Assembly: GCF_004310295.1 (NCBI RefSeq)
Contig: NZ_SISB01000057.1
Coordinates: forward strand, 1-35,002
DNA length: 35,002 nt
From: Pseudomonas sp. BGI-2
Lineage (GTDB): Bacteria > Pseudomonadota > Gammaproteobacteria > Pseudomonadales > Pseudomonadaceae
Direction of reading: 5' to 3'
In this document: piece by piece, positions 15,810-24,517 of the stretch
How positions within the stretch are numbered: the first letter of the stretch is position 1
How the letters are laid out: the number at the start of each line of letters is the position of its first letter
Program-made: the position numbers and the translations under genes
Notes under the pieces: model-generated
What the model saw: the letters and a program-made list of their open reading frames with translations, nothing else
What the model was told of the DNA's origin: nothing
Databases searched by the model: none

Positions 15810-15837
15810 TGTGGGAGCGGGCTTGCTCGCTCCCACA
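15810..15837. terminator. REP-like hairpin between convergent genes
   Basis: TGTGGGAGCG (15810-15819) and CGCTCCCACA (15828-15837) form a 10-bp perfect stem with loop GGCTTGCT. The sequence belongs to the GTGGGAGCGGGCTTGCTCGC repeat type also present at 31722-31811. It ends six bases before the stop of the opposing Fic gene and could terminate transcription from both sides. Confidence 0.7.
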
Positions 15838-15842
15838 AAAGT

Positions 15843-17192
15843 TCAGATCGCCGATGCGGCACGCAGAAAGAACACCCATTCACGCCCTATTTTTCTCTTC
15901 TCAAACACATTCAACTCCACCAGCCCATTCAAAGTGGCTGAGGCGGTGTTGTACGAGCAGTCCAGATTCTCCTTCACATTGACTGCCGTGAACTCTTTCG
16001 CCATTCCACTCTTGGCCACTTGGTAAACGGCGCGCTGCTTCTCGGTCAGGCGATCGAAAAATCCGGATTCTGTCAGCCAGCGATCAAAGCGTTCCGTATA
16101 CGCCAGACTTTTCCGATATGCCTCGGTAAAACCACTGACAGCTCGCAGAATCACTGAACACTGAACGTCGATGAAATAAGTCAGATCCCGATCATCAGCC
16201 TCGGTATTCAAATAGGATCGCCCATATTTCACCGGCGCATTACGCAGCAAAATGCTGATCGCTATATAGCGAAACGCAGAGAAATCATTCTTGAACATGA
16301 ACCAGTAAAACAGCGCCCGCGCGACTCGCCCGTTTCCGTCACCGAAAGGATGCTCATAACCCAGCGCAAAATGCAGCGCGATGCCTTTAATCATCGGATG
16401 CAGATAGTCCACCCGCTCGGGATTGTCGTGTGACTGGTTGATCCATTCCGACAATGTACGCAATCGCGAAACCAGACCCGCAGCAGGCGGCGGTGTATAA
16501 ACGGTGTTGCCCTCCCCGTCCTGAACCACCACATCGTCGTTGGCCCGCAATACCCCTGGGGAATACTGAGCGTCATCAATACCCTCGACACCAACACGGT
16601 GCATCGCCGTCATCAGTTCGACACTCAACGGTTCGTAACGCTGTTCCCAGGCGAAGTTCATCATCTTGTAATTGCCCACCACCATTCGCTCATCCGGCGT
16701 GCGCGGCAGACGCTTGCGCTTGAGCATGTCCTTGGCCACCCGCGTGGTGGTGGCCGCACCTTCGAGCTGACTACTGCTGATGGCTTCATCTTCGATCAGA
16801 TCATTCAGCAGATAGCTGAAATGCGCATGCTCACCGATCTGGCTGGTCATGTACTCCAGCGCAGCGGTCGTGGCTTGTCGGTCGACGATCGAAATGGCTT
16901 TTTGCGCCAACGGGGTCAGCACGAAGTTGCCCCACTGAACGGGCTCGCCCAATGGCAGAAGGCTTGAATATTGTGCGATCCGGGCTTTCTTCACCAACGC
17001 CCAGCACAGACTGGAATCCATTCCTGGCGACCAGCGATAGCGTAATTCGTCGAATGGAAGGTACCGCCCCTGATCATCCAGCGGCTTGAGCAAGGCGAGA
17101 TAGTCCGGGAGTCGCTCTTTGTGGGGTGATTGCGCCAACCAGTCAAACACTGGGTCCGACCTCCCCGTGAGCACGGGCGGTTTTTTCATCAT
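15843..17192 (-). CDS. Fic family protein with N-terminal autoinhibitory helix and winged-helix tail
   Basis: A 449-residue protein with the full Fic motif HPFGDGNGRVAR (H281 to R292), so it should be able to transfer AMP (or another NMP) to a hydroxyl side chain. S140-S-Q-L-E144-G145 matches the inhibitory [S/T]xxxE[G/N] helix placed before the Fic core (class II), which keeps such enzymes off until the glutamate is displaced. The C-terminus (YQVAKSGMAKEFTAVNVKENL...YNTASATLNGLVELNVFEKR) looks like a winged helix that could bind DNA. The start has two adjacent ATGs and only a weak GAG upstream. The target is unknown and no separate antitoxin gene is present. It lies inside a block otherwise collinear with P. 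aeruginosa and its GC looks lower, so it was probably gained. Confidence 0.9.
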   Translation of the reverse strand: MMKKPPVLTGRSDPVFDWLAQSPHKERLPDYLALLKPLDDQGRYLPFDELRYRWSPGMDSSLCWALVKKARIAQYSSLLPLGEPVQWGNFVLTPLAQKAISIVDRQATTAALEYMTSQIGEHAHFSYLLNDLIEDEAISSSQLEGAATTTRVAKDMLKRKRLPRTPDERMVVGNYKMMNFAWEQRYEPLSVELMTAMHRVGVEGIDDAQYSPGVLRANDDVVVQDGEGNTVYTPPPAAGLVSRLRTLSEWINQSHDNPERVDYLHPMIKGIALHFALGYEHPFGDGNGRVARALFYWFMFKNDFSAFRYIAISILLRNAPVKYGRSYLNTEADDRDLTYFIDVQCSVILRAVSGFTEAYRKSLAYTERFDRWLTESGFFDRLTEKQRAVYQVAKSGMAKEFTAVNVKENLDCSYNTASATLNGLVELNVFEKRKIGREWVFFLRAASAI

Positions 17193-17237
17193 TGATATCT
17201 CAAGTGCTCATTAAACTGAGCCTCGAGTACAGCATCC

Positions 17238-17268
17238 GGATCTCTCTGACTCAATATCAGAGAGATCC
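17238..17268 (-). terminator. Terminator hairpin after mexK
   Basis: GGATCTCTCTGA (17238-17249) and TCAGAGAGATCC (17257-17268) form a 12-bp perfect stem with a 7-nt loop, 18 nt beyond the mexK stop. There is no clear T-tract. Confidence 0.65.
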
Positions 17269-17285
17269 GAGATTGTCGTAGGAAG

Positions 17286-20200
17286 TCAGACCGACTCTTT
17301 CTTGATCCTGAACCACGCCGCATACAACGCCGGTAAAAACAGCAACGTCAATGCCGTCGCCACGATCAATCCGCCCATGATCGCCACCGCCATCGGCCCG
17401 AAGAACACGCTGCGTGACAACGGGATCATCGCCAGCACTGCCGCGAGCGCAGTCAACACGATCGGCCGGAAACGCCGCACCGTGGCTTCGATAATCGCTT
17501 GCCACGGCTTGAGCCCGGCCGCGATGTCCTGTTCGATCTGGTCCACCAGAATCACCGAGTTACGCATGATCATCCCGGACAATGCGATGGTCCCGAGCAT
17601 CGCCACAAAACCAAACGGCTGACGGAACACCATCAGGAACAGCGTCACACCAATCAAGCCCAGCGGCGCGGTCAGGAACACCATCACCGTGCGGGAGAAA
17701 CTGCGCAATTGCAGCATCAGCAAGGTCAGCACCACCACGATGAACAGCGGCACGCCGGTCTTCACCGAGTTCTGCCCACGGGCCGAGTCTTCCACCGTGC
17801 CGCCGACGTCCAGCAAGTAGCCATCGGGCAATTCGGCGCGGATTGGATCGAGGGTCGGCATGATTTGCTGCACCAGCGTCGCCGGTTGTTCCTTGCCGTA
17901 GATGTCAGCGCGGATCGTCACGTTCGGCAAGCGGTTGCGGTGCCAGATGATGCCTTCTTCGAAGCCATATTCCAGGGTCGCGACTTGCGACAGCGCCACG
18001 CTGCGGCCGTTGTCAGTCGGCACCGCCAGGCTTGGCAGCAACGACAGTTCGGTGCGCTCGTGTAAGGTGCCGCGCAGCAGGATCTCGATCAACTCGTTGT
18101 CTTCGCGATACTGGCTGACGCTGGAACCGGTCAGGGAGCTTTGCAGAAACTTCGACAGGTTCGCCGTGCTCACGCCCAGCGCCCGGGCGCGGTCCTGATC
18201 AACGTTCAGGTACACGACTTTGCTCGGCTCTTCCCAGTCCAGATGGACGTTCACCACGTGCGGGTTCTCACGAACCTTGGCCGCCACTTTACGGGCCTGT
18301 GCGCGGACTTCCTCGATGTGTTCACCGGTCACCCGGAACTGAACCGGATAGCCAACCGGCGGACCATTTTCAAGACGCGTGACCCGCGAACGCAGGGCCG
18401 GGAATTGTTCGTTGAGGGTTTCGATCAGCCAGGTGCGCAGGGTTTCGCGCTCCTCGATGGTCTTGGCCAGGACGACAAACTGGGCGAAGCTCGCCGCCGG
18501 CAGTTGCTGATCCAGCGGCAGGTAAAAACGTGGCGATCCGGTGCCGACGTAGGCCACGTAGTTGTCGATGCCGGCGTGATCCTTCAGCAAGGCTTCAAGG
18601 CGTTTGACCTCGTCGGCGGTGTTGCTCAGGGACGCGCCTTCAGCGAGTTTCAGATCGACCATCAACTCGAGTCGACCCGAGGCCGGGAAGAATTGTTGCG
18701 GCACAAAGCGGAACAGCACGATGGAGCCGATGAACAGCACCACGGTCAGCACGATGACGGTTTTACGCCAGCGCACGCACCACTCCACCAAGCGCCTGAC
18801 CCGCTGATAGAACGGCGTGCCGTAAGGATCGGGCTGACCCGTACCGTGTTTGGCAGCATGAATTTTCGCCAGGTCGGGCAGGAGTTTTTCCCCCAGATAC
18901 GGTACAAAAACCACCGCCGCAATCCACGAAGCCAACAACGCGATGGTCACCACCTGGAAGATCGAACGCGTGTATTCGCCAGTGCCCGATTGCGCGGTGG
19001 CGATCGGCAGGAACCCGGCAGCGGTAATCAGAGTGCCGGTGAGCATCGGGAACGCGGTGCTGGTCCAGGCGTAACTGGCGGCCTTGATGCGATCGAAGCC
19101 TTGCTCCATTTTGATCGCCATCATTTCCACGGCGATGATCGCGTCGTCCACCAACAAACCCAACGCCAGCACCAACGCGCCGAGGGAAATCTTGTGCAGG
19201 CCGATGCCGAGGTAATACATGCAGGCGAAGGTCATCGCCAACACCAGCGGAATCGCCAGCGCCACCACCATGCCGGTGCGCACGCCGAGGGAGAAAAAGC
19301 TCACCAGCAACACAATCGCCAGGGCTTCGACCAACACCTGAACGAACTCGCCGACACCGGTTTTCACCGCGGCAGGCTGATCGGACACCTTGCGCAGCTG
19401 CATGCCCGCCGGGAGGTTCTTCTGGATGCGGTCAAACTCGATTTCCAACGCCTTGCCCAGCACCAGAATGTCGCCACCCTCCTTCATCGCCACGGCCAGG
19501 CCGATGGCATTTTCCGCCATGAAGCGCATGCGTGGTGCCGGCGGATCGTTGAAGCCGCGACGCACATCCGCCACATCGGAGATGCGGAAGGTGCGATCGC
19601 CGACGCGGATCGGGAAGTTCTTGATCTCGTCGACCGTCTGGAAATTCCCCGAAACCCGTAGCTGCAAACGCTCGCTGGTGGTTTCAAAGAACCCGGCCGT
19701 GGACACCGCGTTCTGCTCTTCGAGGGCTTGCTGCACGGCGGCCAATGGCAAACCGAGTGTCGCGAGTTTGACGTTGGAGAGTTCGATCCAGATCTTCTCG
19801 TCCTGCAGCCCGAGCAGGTCGACCTTGCCCACATCCTTGACCCGTTGCAGCTGGACCTGGATGCGGTCGGCGTAATCCTTGAGCACCGCGTAATCAAAAC
19901 CGTCGCCGGTCAGCGCGTAGATATTGCCGAAGGTGGTGCCGAATTCATCGTTGAAAAACGGCCCCTGAATACCCGGCGGCAAAGTGTGTCGGATGTCACT
20001 GACCTTTTTGCGGACCTGATACCACAGCTCCGGTATTTGCACCGAATGCATGGAATCACGCGCAATGAAGGTCACCTGGGATTCGCCAGGGCGCGAAAAC
20101 GAGACGATGCGTTCGTATTCGCCGGTTTCCATCAGTTTCTTTTCAATGCGCTCGGTGACCTGTCGCGAGACTTCCTGCGCGGTGGCGCCCGGCCAGTTGG

Positions 20201-20351
20201 TACGGATCACCATGGCTTTGAAGGTGAACGGCGGGTCTTCGCTTTGCCCGAGTTTGGTGTAGGAAAGCGCGCCGACGATGGCCAGCAAGAGCATCAGGAA
20301 CAGTACGATCTGGCGATTGCGCAGCGCCCATTCGGAAAGATTGAAACCCAT
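17286..20351 (-). CDS. mexK: RND efflux transporter permease, MexK-type
   Basis: A 1021-residue inner-membrane proton-driven drug exporter. The first helix (IVLFLMLLLAIVGALSY) is followed by a porter domain, then helices 2-6 with the proton-relay pair D402-D403 in LALGLLVDDAIIAVEMMA. The second half repeats the fold and ends IIVATALTLLFLPALYAAWF. P. aeruginosa MexK is about 1025 residues and lies in the same place next to mexJ and mexL. MexJK exports erythromycin with OprM and triclosan with OpmH in that species; no outer-membrane channel gene is present here either, so a channel encoded elsewhere is expected. It starts six bases after the mexJ stop and is transcribed with it. Confidence 0.92.
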   Translation of the reverse strand: MGFNLSEWALRNRQIVLFLMLLLAIVGALSYTKLGQSEDPPFTFKAMVIRTNWPGATAQEVSRQVTERIEKKLMETGEYERIVSFSRPGESQVTFIARDSMHSVQIPELWYQVRKKVSDIRHTLPPGIQGPFFNDEFGTTFGNIYALTGDGFDYAVLKDYADRIQVQLQRVKDVGKVDLLGLQDEKIWIELSNVKLATLGLPLAAVQQALEEQNAVSTAGFFETTSERLQLRVSGNFQTVDEIKNFPIRVGDRTFRISDVADVRRGFNDPPAPRMRFMAENAIGLAVAMKEGGDILVLGKALEIEFDRIQKNLPAGMQLRKVSDQPAAVKTGVGEFVQVLVEALAIVLLVSFFSLGVRTGMVVALAIPLVLAMTFACMYYLGIGLHKISLGALVLALGLLVDDAIIAVEMMAIKMEQGFDRIKAASYAWTSTAFPMLTGTLITAAGFLPIATAQSGTGEYTRSIFQVVTIALLASWIAAVVFVPYLGEKLLPDLAKIHAAKHGTGQPDPYGTPFYQRVRRLVEWCVRWRKTVIVLTVVLFIGSIVLFRFVPQQFFPASGRLELMVDLKLAEGASLSNTADEVKRLEALLKDHAGIDNYVAYVGTGSPRFYLPLDQQLPAASFAQFVVLAKTIEERETLRTWLIETLNEQFPALRSRVTRLENGPPVGYPVQFRVTGEHIEEVRAQARKVAAKVRENPHVVNVHLDWEEPSKVVYLNVDQDRARALGVSTANLSKFLQSSLTGSSVSQYREDNELIEILLRGTLHERTELSLLPSLAVPTDNGRSVALSQVATLEYGFEEGIIWHRNRLPNVTIRADIYGKEQPATLVQQIMPTLDPIRAELPDGYLLDVGGTVEDSARGQNSVKTGVPLFIVVVLTLLMLQLRSFSRTVMVFLTAPLGLIGVTLFLMVFRQPFGFVAMLGTIALSGMIMRNSVILVDQIEQDIAAGLKPWQAIIEATVRRFRPIVLTALAAVLAMIPLSRSVFFGPMAVAIMGGLIVATALTLLFLPALYAAWFRIKKESV

Positions 20352-20357
20352 CGGGGA

Positions 20358-21458
20358 TTACTCCTTGTCCGCCAGATTGACCACGCGGTTGGAGCGATCC
20401 ACCGGGCGCACTTGCTGCCCCTCCAGAAGGACATGGACACCAGCAGCGACCACCCAGTCGCTGGCATTCAGGCCTTCGAGCACCGGGACGGTTTTCTCGC
20501 CGAAGGCACCGGCCCGGACCGGGGTTTTCTTCAAGGTATTGTTGGCACTGACGACCCAGACGTAGGTCGCGCGGTTTTCCGCCGTCAGTGCCGACAGCGG
20601 CACAGACAGCGGTATCACGTCAGCGGTCTGGACGAATACCCGGGCGCTCTGGCCGAGTTCGGCAGGGACTTTGCCGCCGGTGAATGAAATTCGGGCTGCG
20701 AAGGTGCGGGATTTTGGATCGGCAGCGGGCGACAGCTCACGGATGCGCCCGGCAAAACGCTGATCGGGTTGGGTCCAGAGTTCTACCGACACTGGCTGAC
20801 CGACCTTGAAGCGCCCAAAGCTCTGCTCCGGCAGGCTGATCAATACTTCACGCTCGCCATCGGTGGCGAGGGTAAACACGGTTTGCCCGGCCGCCACCAC
20901 TTGCCCGACTTCAACTGCGCGTTTAGCCACCACGCCATCCTGAGGCGCACGCAGCACCGCGTAGCTGGCCTGATTGGTCGAGACGTTGAATTCGGCTTTG
21001 ATTTGCTTGAGGCGCGCTTCACCGGATCGGTAAAGGTTTTCGGAATTGTCGTACTGCGAACGGCTGACCATCTGACGGTCCATCAGCGTCTTGTAGCGAT
21101 CACGCTCGGCGCGCACCAGGCTCAGATTGGCCTCGGCGGCGGCCACTTGGGCACGGGTGGCTTCCAGTTGCAGGCGTACGTCCTGAGGATCGAGCTCGGC
21201 CAGAGGCTGATCGGCCTTGACCCGCTGCCCCTCTTCGACCAATCGTCGGCTGACCTTGCCGCCAATGCGAAACGCCAGGTCCGGCTCATAACGAGCCCGC
21301 ACTTCACCCGGATAGCTTTCCATTGCCTGCGCCGAAGGCTCTGGCTGCACGACCATGGCCGGGCGGACAGTGACTTGAGGCGCCTCTTCGTGGCCACACG
21401 CAGACAATAAAAACGCCAGGCTGACTGGCAACGCGAGGGGCAAGGCATAGCGGAACAT
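20358..21458 (-). CDS. mexJ: RND efflux periplasmic adaptor lipoprotein, MexJ-type
   Basis: A 366-residue membrane-fusion protein linking the MexK pump to an outer-membrane channel. Lipobox FLLSAC (C21). Lipoyl half-motifs ARYEPDLAFRIGGKVSRRLVEEGQRVKADQPLAELD and VLRAPQDGVVAKRAVEVGQVV flank an alpha-hairpin (about 85-150, RAQVAAAEANLSLVRAERD...), followed by beta-barrel and membrane-proximal domains. Length matches P. aeruginosa MexJ (about 367). AAGGTCC lies upstream of the ATG. It is the first gene of the mexJK operon, divergent from mexL. Confidence 0.92.
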   Translation of the reverse strand: MFRYALPLALPVSLAFLLSACGHEEAPQVTVRPAMVVQPEPSAQAMESYPGEVRARYEPDLAFRIGGKVSRRLVEEGQRVKADQPLAELDPQDVRLQLEATRAQVAAAEANLSLVRAERDRYKTLMDRQMVSRSQYDNSENLYRSGEARLKQIKAEFNVSTNQASYAVLRAPQDGVVAKRAVEVGQVVAAGQTVFTLATDGEREVLISLPEQSFGRFKVGQPVSVELWTQPDQRFAGRIRELSPAADPKSRTFAARISFTGGKVPAELGQSARVFVQTADVIPLSVPLSALTAENRATYVWVVSANNTLKKTPVRAGAFGEKTVPVLEGLNASDWVVAAGVHVLLEGQQVRPVDRSNRVVNLADKE

Positions 21459-21492
21459 GGTGAAGGACCTTTCGCTAATGGTGCTTGGAATA

Positions 21493-21540
21493 ATTATACT
21501 GACCAGTATGTTATTAATAGCAAACTCACCAGTCCAGTAT
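21493..21540. promoter_or_regulatory. mexJ promoter with TetR-type operator
   Basis: The minus-strand promoter for mexJ has TTGCTA (21523 to 21518), 19 bp, then TATAAT (21498 to 21493). The perfect palindrome ATACTG-AC-CAGTAT (21496-21509) overlaps the -10 and spacer, and a second half-site CCAGTAT lies at 21534-21540, next to the mexL start. This is the expected layout for repression of mexJK and mexL by MexL. Confidence 0.65.
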
Positions 21541-21551
21541 TAAAGCGAAGA

Positions 21552-22196
21552 ATGTCGAACAATCTTTCAGCACCCAACGGTCCGGGCCGCCCCAAGGATC
21601 TGGCCAAGCGCCAGGCCATCCTCGATGCGGCGAAAATTCTGTTTCTGAGTAATGGTTACGCCAACACCAGCATGGATGCCGTGGCGACCGAAGCCGGCGT
21701 GTCGAAGCTGACCGTCTACAGCCACTTCAACGACAAGGAGACGCTGTTCTCCGCCGCCGTGATGGCCAAGTGTGAAGAGCAGTTGCCCACGCTGTTTTTC
21801 GAGTTACCGGACGGCATTTCGGTAGAAACGGTGCTGCTGAACATCGCGCGCGGCTTTCATCAGCTGATCAACAGCGATGAATCAGTGAACCTGCATCGGC
21901 TGATGATGGCCCTGGGCAGCCAGGACCCGAAACTCTCGCTGATCTTCTTCGAAGCCGGGCCGCAGCGCATGCTGCATGGCATGGAGCGGTTGCTGGCGAA
22001 GGTTGATCAGAGCGGCGCGTTAAGCATCGATAAACCGCGTAATGCGGCCGAGCATTTCTTCTGCCTGCTCAAGGGCGCCGGGAATTTCCGCTTGCTGTAT
22101 GGCTGTGGCGAGCCGGTGACGGGCGATGCGGCCGAGGAGCATGTGCGGGAAGTGGTGGGGTTGTTTATGCGGGCTTATCGACCTGAGTTAGCCTGA
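21552..22196 (+). CDS. mexL: TetR family repressor of the efflux operon, MexL-type
   Basis: A 214-residue regulator. The N-terminal helix-turn-helix (about 15-60) reads RQAILDAAKILFLSNGYANTSMDAVATEAGVSKLTVYSHFNDKETLF, a classic TetR signature. The C-terminal ligand domain has LSLIFFEAGPQRMLHGMERLLAKV. P. aeruginosa MexL (about 212 residues) represses mexJK and itself from the same divergent position. The 93-bp intergenic region holds palindromic sites. The inducer is unknown. The ribosome-binding site (GCGAAG) is weak, which suits low expression of a repressor. Confidence 0.9.
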   Translation: MSNNLSAPNGPGRPKDLAKRQAILDAAKILFLSNGYANTSMDAVATEAGVSKLTVYSHFNDKETLFSAAVMAKCEEQLPTLFFELPDGISVETVLLNIARGFHQLINSDESVNLHRLMMALGSQDPKLSLIFFEAGPQRMLHGMERLLAKVDQSGALSIDKPRNAAEHFFCLLKGAGNFRLLYGCGEPVTGDAAEEHVREVVGLFMRAYRPELA

Positions 22197-22223
22197 TAGA
22201 TATTGGGTGTCTGGTCTGGCGTC

Positions 22224-22304
22224 TTCGCGGGCAAGTCGGATCGCCGCCCGCTCGCTCCTACAGGGACGGTGGTGCTTTTTGTAGGAGAGAGGCTTGCCCG
22301 CGAA
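22224..22304. repeat. REP pair between mexL and rsmJ
   Basis: A long-centre copy, TTCGCGGGCAAGTCGGATCGCCG through GCTCGCTCCTACA (22224-22262), is opposed by TGTAGGAGAGAGGCTTGCCCGCGAA (22280-22304). It separates the convergent mexL and rsmJ genes and probably insulates their 3' ends. Confidence 0.85.
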
Positions 22305-22319
22305 TGAGGCGACGCGATC

Positions 22320-23102
22320 TCAGGGCTTGAGTGCTTTCTTCGGATAAATATCATACCGACTGGATTTCCCGTCCAGCGCATGGCTCGGCTTGGGCCCCGC
22401 AATACAAGGCGCCTTGCGCGGTCGCTTGACCACCACCCGATGGCTGGCCAGTGCCAACGCGGCTTCGAGCAGCGCCGGTGCATCCGGATCATCGCCAACC
22501 AACGGCCGAAACAGACGCATTTCCTTCTTCACCAACGCTGTTTTCTCACGATGCGGGAACATCGGGTCGAGGTAGATCACCTGCGGCGGCTCCCCTTCCC
22601 AGTTGCGCATCACCTCGATCGAATTGCCCTTGAGCAACTTCATCCGCGCCACAATTGGCGCGACATCGAAATCTTCCGCACCACGGGCCAGCCCATCCTC
22701 AAGCAACGCACCGATCAGCGGCTGCCGCTCGATCAGGCTCATCTCGCAGCCCAGGCTCGCCAGCACGAACGCATCCTTGCCCAGCCCCGCCGTGGCATCC
22801 AGCACGCGCGGACGCACGCCTTGGGCGATGCCGACCGCCTTGGCGATCATCTGCCCCGTGCCACCACCGAACAACCGGCGATGCGCCGCGCCACCTTCGA
22901 CGAAATCCACCCGCACCGGCCCTGGTGCGTCCGGCCCGAGTTGTTGCAGCTGCAAACCCTGTTCGCCTACCTGCAAGGCAAACTCGCCGTCATCCACGTG
23001 CAAAGGCAAGCCCAGGCGTTCGGCCCATTGCTCGGCTTGTGGCTGAAACGCCGGGGCCGAGGCCTCGACGTGGATGCGGCAGGCCGCAGGTTGCTCAATC
23101 AT
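22320..23102 (-). CDS. rsmJ: 16S rRNA (guanine1516-N2)-methyltransferase RsmJ
   Basis: A 260-residue SAM-dependent methyltransferase (YhiQ family) that makes m2G1516 in 16S rRNA. VLDATAGLGKDAFVLASLGCEM is the SAM motif I, followed by acidic-loop residues LIERQPL; VIYLDPMFPHREKTALVKKEMR carries the DPMFP catalytic motif of guanine-N2 methyltransferases. The tail KRPRKAPCIAGPKPSHALDGKSSRYDIYP is typical of the family. No clear ribosome-binding site precedes ATG 23102. P. aeruginosa has it in the same place (PA3680 position). Confidence 0.93.
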   Translation of the reverse strand: MIEQPAACRIHVEASAPAFQPQAEQWAERLGLPLHVDDGEFALQVGEQGLQLQQLGPDAPGPVRVDFVEGGAAHRRLFGGGTGQMIAKAVGIAQGVRPRVLDATAGLGKDAFVLASLGCEMSLIERQPLIGALLEDGLARGAEDFDVAPIVARMKLLKGNSIEVMRNWEGEPPQVIYLDPMFPHREKTALVKKEMRLFRPLVGDDPDAPALLEAALALASHRVVVKRPRKAPCIAGPKPSHALDGKSSRYDIYPKKALKP

Positions 23103-23195
23103 GGGAAAACACGCTCAAAAAATTAATGATCGGCAAAAACGGCCGATAACAAAACTAACGAGCATTTTGCCAGAGCTGAGCGTCGACCGAGAAAA

Positions 23196-23816
23196 ATGTC
23201 AGGCATTCAATCCACATCCGTAGGCTACCTATCGCGTCATGGCGATTATGGCCTGCGAAATTCACAGGCACTGAGCGGCGTCAGTCACCTGTGGCAGGAT
23301 TTTTTTGCCCAGGCCCTGGCCGAACAGTCGACCGATGTGGTGCCGGCGTGCGGGACTTTCCCACCGGTTGATCTCGAAAGCCCGGTGGAGCCGACCGTCG
23401 GCAGCGAACTGCTGGCGCACATCGTCAGCCAGCGCGAATGCGATGTGAAAGAAACCCAAGTCAAGCCACCCGAGCCGCTGTTCCTGCCGATTGCCGAGTT
23501 CGAAATGGACCTGGCCGACAAACCTTTCCCGCCGTTCCCGGCCGAAGAAATCGTCGCGCAACAGAAACAACAAGACTTCGAAAGTGGCTGGGTGCGTCCG
23601 ATCGTGCTCACCGCCGGTCAGCCTGTGCCCGAAGCCGCCCCTGCGCCACAACCGCGTCCGCTGCACTTGCCGATCGCCGAATTCGAACTCGACCTACTGG
23701 ACAAACCGTTCCCACCGTTCTCCCCCGAAGAACTGGTGGCGCAACAGAAACAATTCGATTTCGATAACGGCTGGGCTCGCCCGATCGTCCTGCAGAACCT
23801 GCGCATCGCCGCTTAA
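23196..23816 (+). CDS. Unknown protein with two 47-residue repeats
   Basis: A 206-residue protein with no signal peptide or membrane helix. Two copies of a motif (about 93-139 and 153-199) read P.PL.LPIAEFE.DL.DKPFPPF..EE.VAQQKQ.DF..GW.RPIVL and are joined by a Pro/Ala-rich linker (VPEAAPAPQPRP). The N-terminal 90 residues are unrelated. I recognise no domain; the repeats look like linear binding motifs rather than an enzyme fold. The GAGAAAA leader is a weak ribosome-binding site. Only three bases separate its stop from the opposing extensin-like gene. A hypothetical occupies the same position in P. aeruginosa as I recall. Confidence 0.75.
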   Translation: MSGIQSTSVGYLSRHGDYGLRNSQALSGVSHLWQDFFAQALAEQSTDVVPACGTFPPVDLESPVEPTVGSELLAHIVSQRECDVKETQVKPPEPLFLPIAEFEMDLADKPFPPFPAEEIVAQQKQQDFESGWVRPIVLTAGQPVPEAAPAPQPRPLHLPIAEFELDLLDKPFPPFSPEELVAQQKQFDFDNGWARPIVLQNLRIAA

Positions 23817-23819
23817 GCC

Positions 23820-24515
23820 TCAGCGACACACCCACCACGGCCCGACATCGACATGAAAGTGATTGCGATGGGCGGCGTTGTAGTCCGGGCTCAACACCAC
23901 ACTGAACAGGCCACAGGCGCCATCGCGAACCTGGCGCAAAAACCTTGCGTCCTGATTATCCTTTGGCCAATCCTTGAGCACGCTGATGGAGCGACCGTCA
24001 GCCAGGCGAAAACCGGCAATGTCCAGCGCATCGGCGCTGGCATGCTGGCTTCGCCTGCCGTTTTCGCGACCGTAGACGTTGCGGCAGGCAAAGCTGCCGA
24101 GATGATCGACCCGGCTGACAGGCTGCCCATACACCGCTTGCGCGGCGGGTTGCAGGGCATGGTGTTCGAACAGGGCAAACGACACCGCCAGGCGGCTACT
24201 GGCGAGAAAGCTGCTGCTCAGCGCCACATCGCCGCCCTGCACACGCAAGGCGTTGATCAACGGACACGTCGCGCCTGGGCTGTCGGCTTGATGCGCAACG
24301 CGTAATCCGGAGCTGCTCAAGGCCTGATCACACAGTTGCGGATCATCGCGCAGGCGCATCAGTTTGTAGCGCGTCAGAAAGTTCGGTTCAGCCTTCACGT
24401 CCAGCGGCGCCCAAGGGTTCCACTGGGGTGGCAGCGTGATCCAGCCGCGCCAGACGCTCACGCCCGCCGCACCGATGATCAACAGCATCAGCAACAGCCA
24501 CCACCGAAACCGCAC
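23820..24515 (-). CDS. Extensin-like family protein
   Basis: A 231-residue protein with an N-terminal membrane anchor (MRFRWWLLLMLLIIGAAGVSV) and a periplasmic extensin-like domain: CPLINALRVQGGDVAL, SRVDHLGSFACRNVYGR, SQHASADALDIAGF and HRNHFHVDVG. The SxHxxxxAxD plus HxHVD pattern is like LAS-type zinc peptidases acting on peptidoglycan, so a cell-wall hydrolase is a reasonable inference, not shown. The start is GTG 24515, two bases after the stop of the PEP mutase-like gene; it is the only start that keeps the positive residues before the hydrophobic anchor. Probably the last gene of a short operon. Confidence 0.85.
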   Translation of the reverse strand: MRFRWWLLLMLLIIGAAGVSVWRGWITLPPQWNPWAPLDVKAEPNFLTRYKLMRLRDDPQLCDQALSSSGLRVAHQADSPGATCPLINALRVQGGDVALSSSFLASSRLAVSFALFEHHALQPAAQAVYGQPVSRVDHLGSFACRNVYGRENGRRSQHASADALDIAGFRLADGRSISVLKDWPKDNQDARFLRQVRDGACGLFSVVLSPDYNAAHRNHFHVDVGPWWVCR

Positions 24516-24517
24516 CG

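Noticed and set aside
18141..19661. 506-codon plus-strand open frame
   Set aside because: Antisense shadow of mexK; the frame is open only because of third-position GC bias, and it has no recognisable domain.
15843..22196. Fic gene together with mexJK and mexL as a defence or toxin-antitoxin system
   Set aside because: The pump and repressor fit the known MexJK-MexL locus, and the Fic protein carries its own inhibitory helix. Nothing links the two beyond position.
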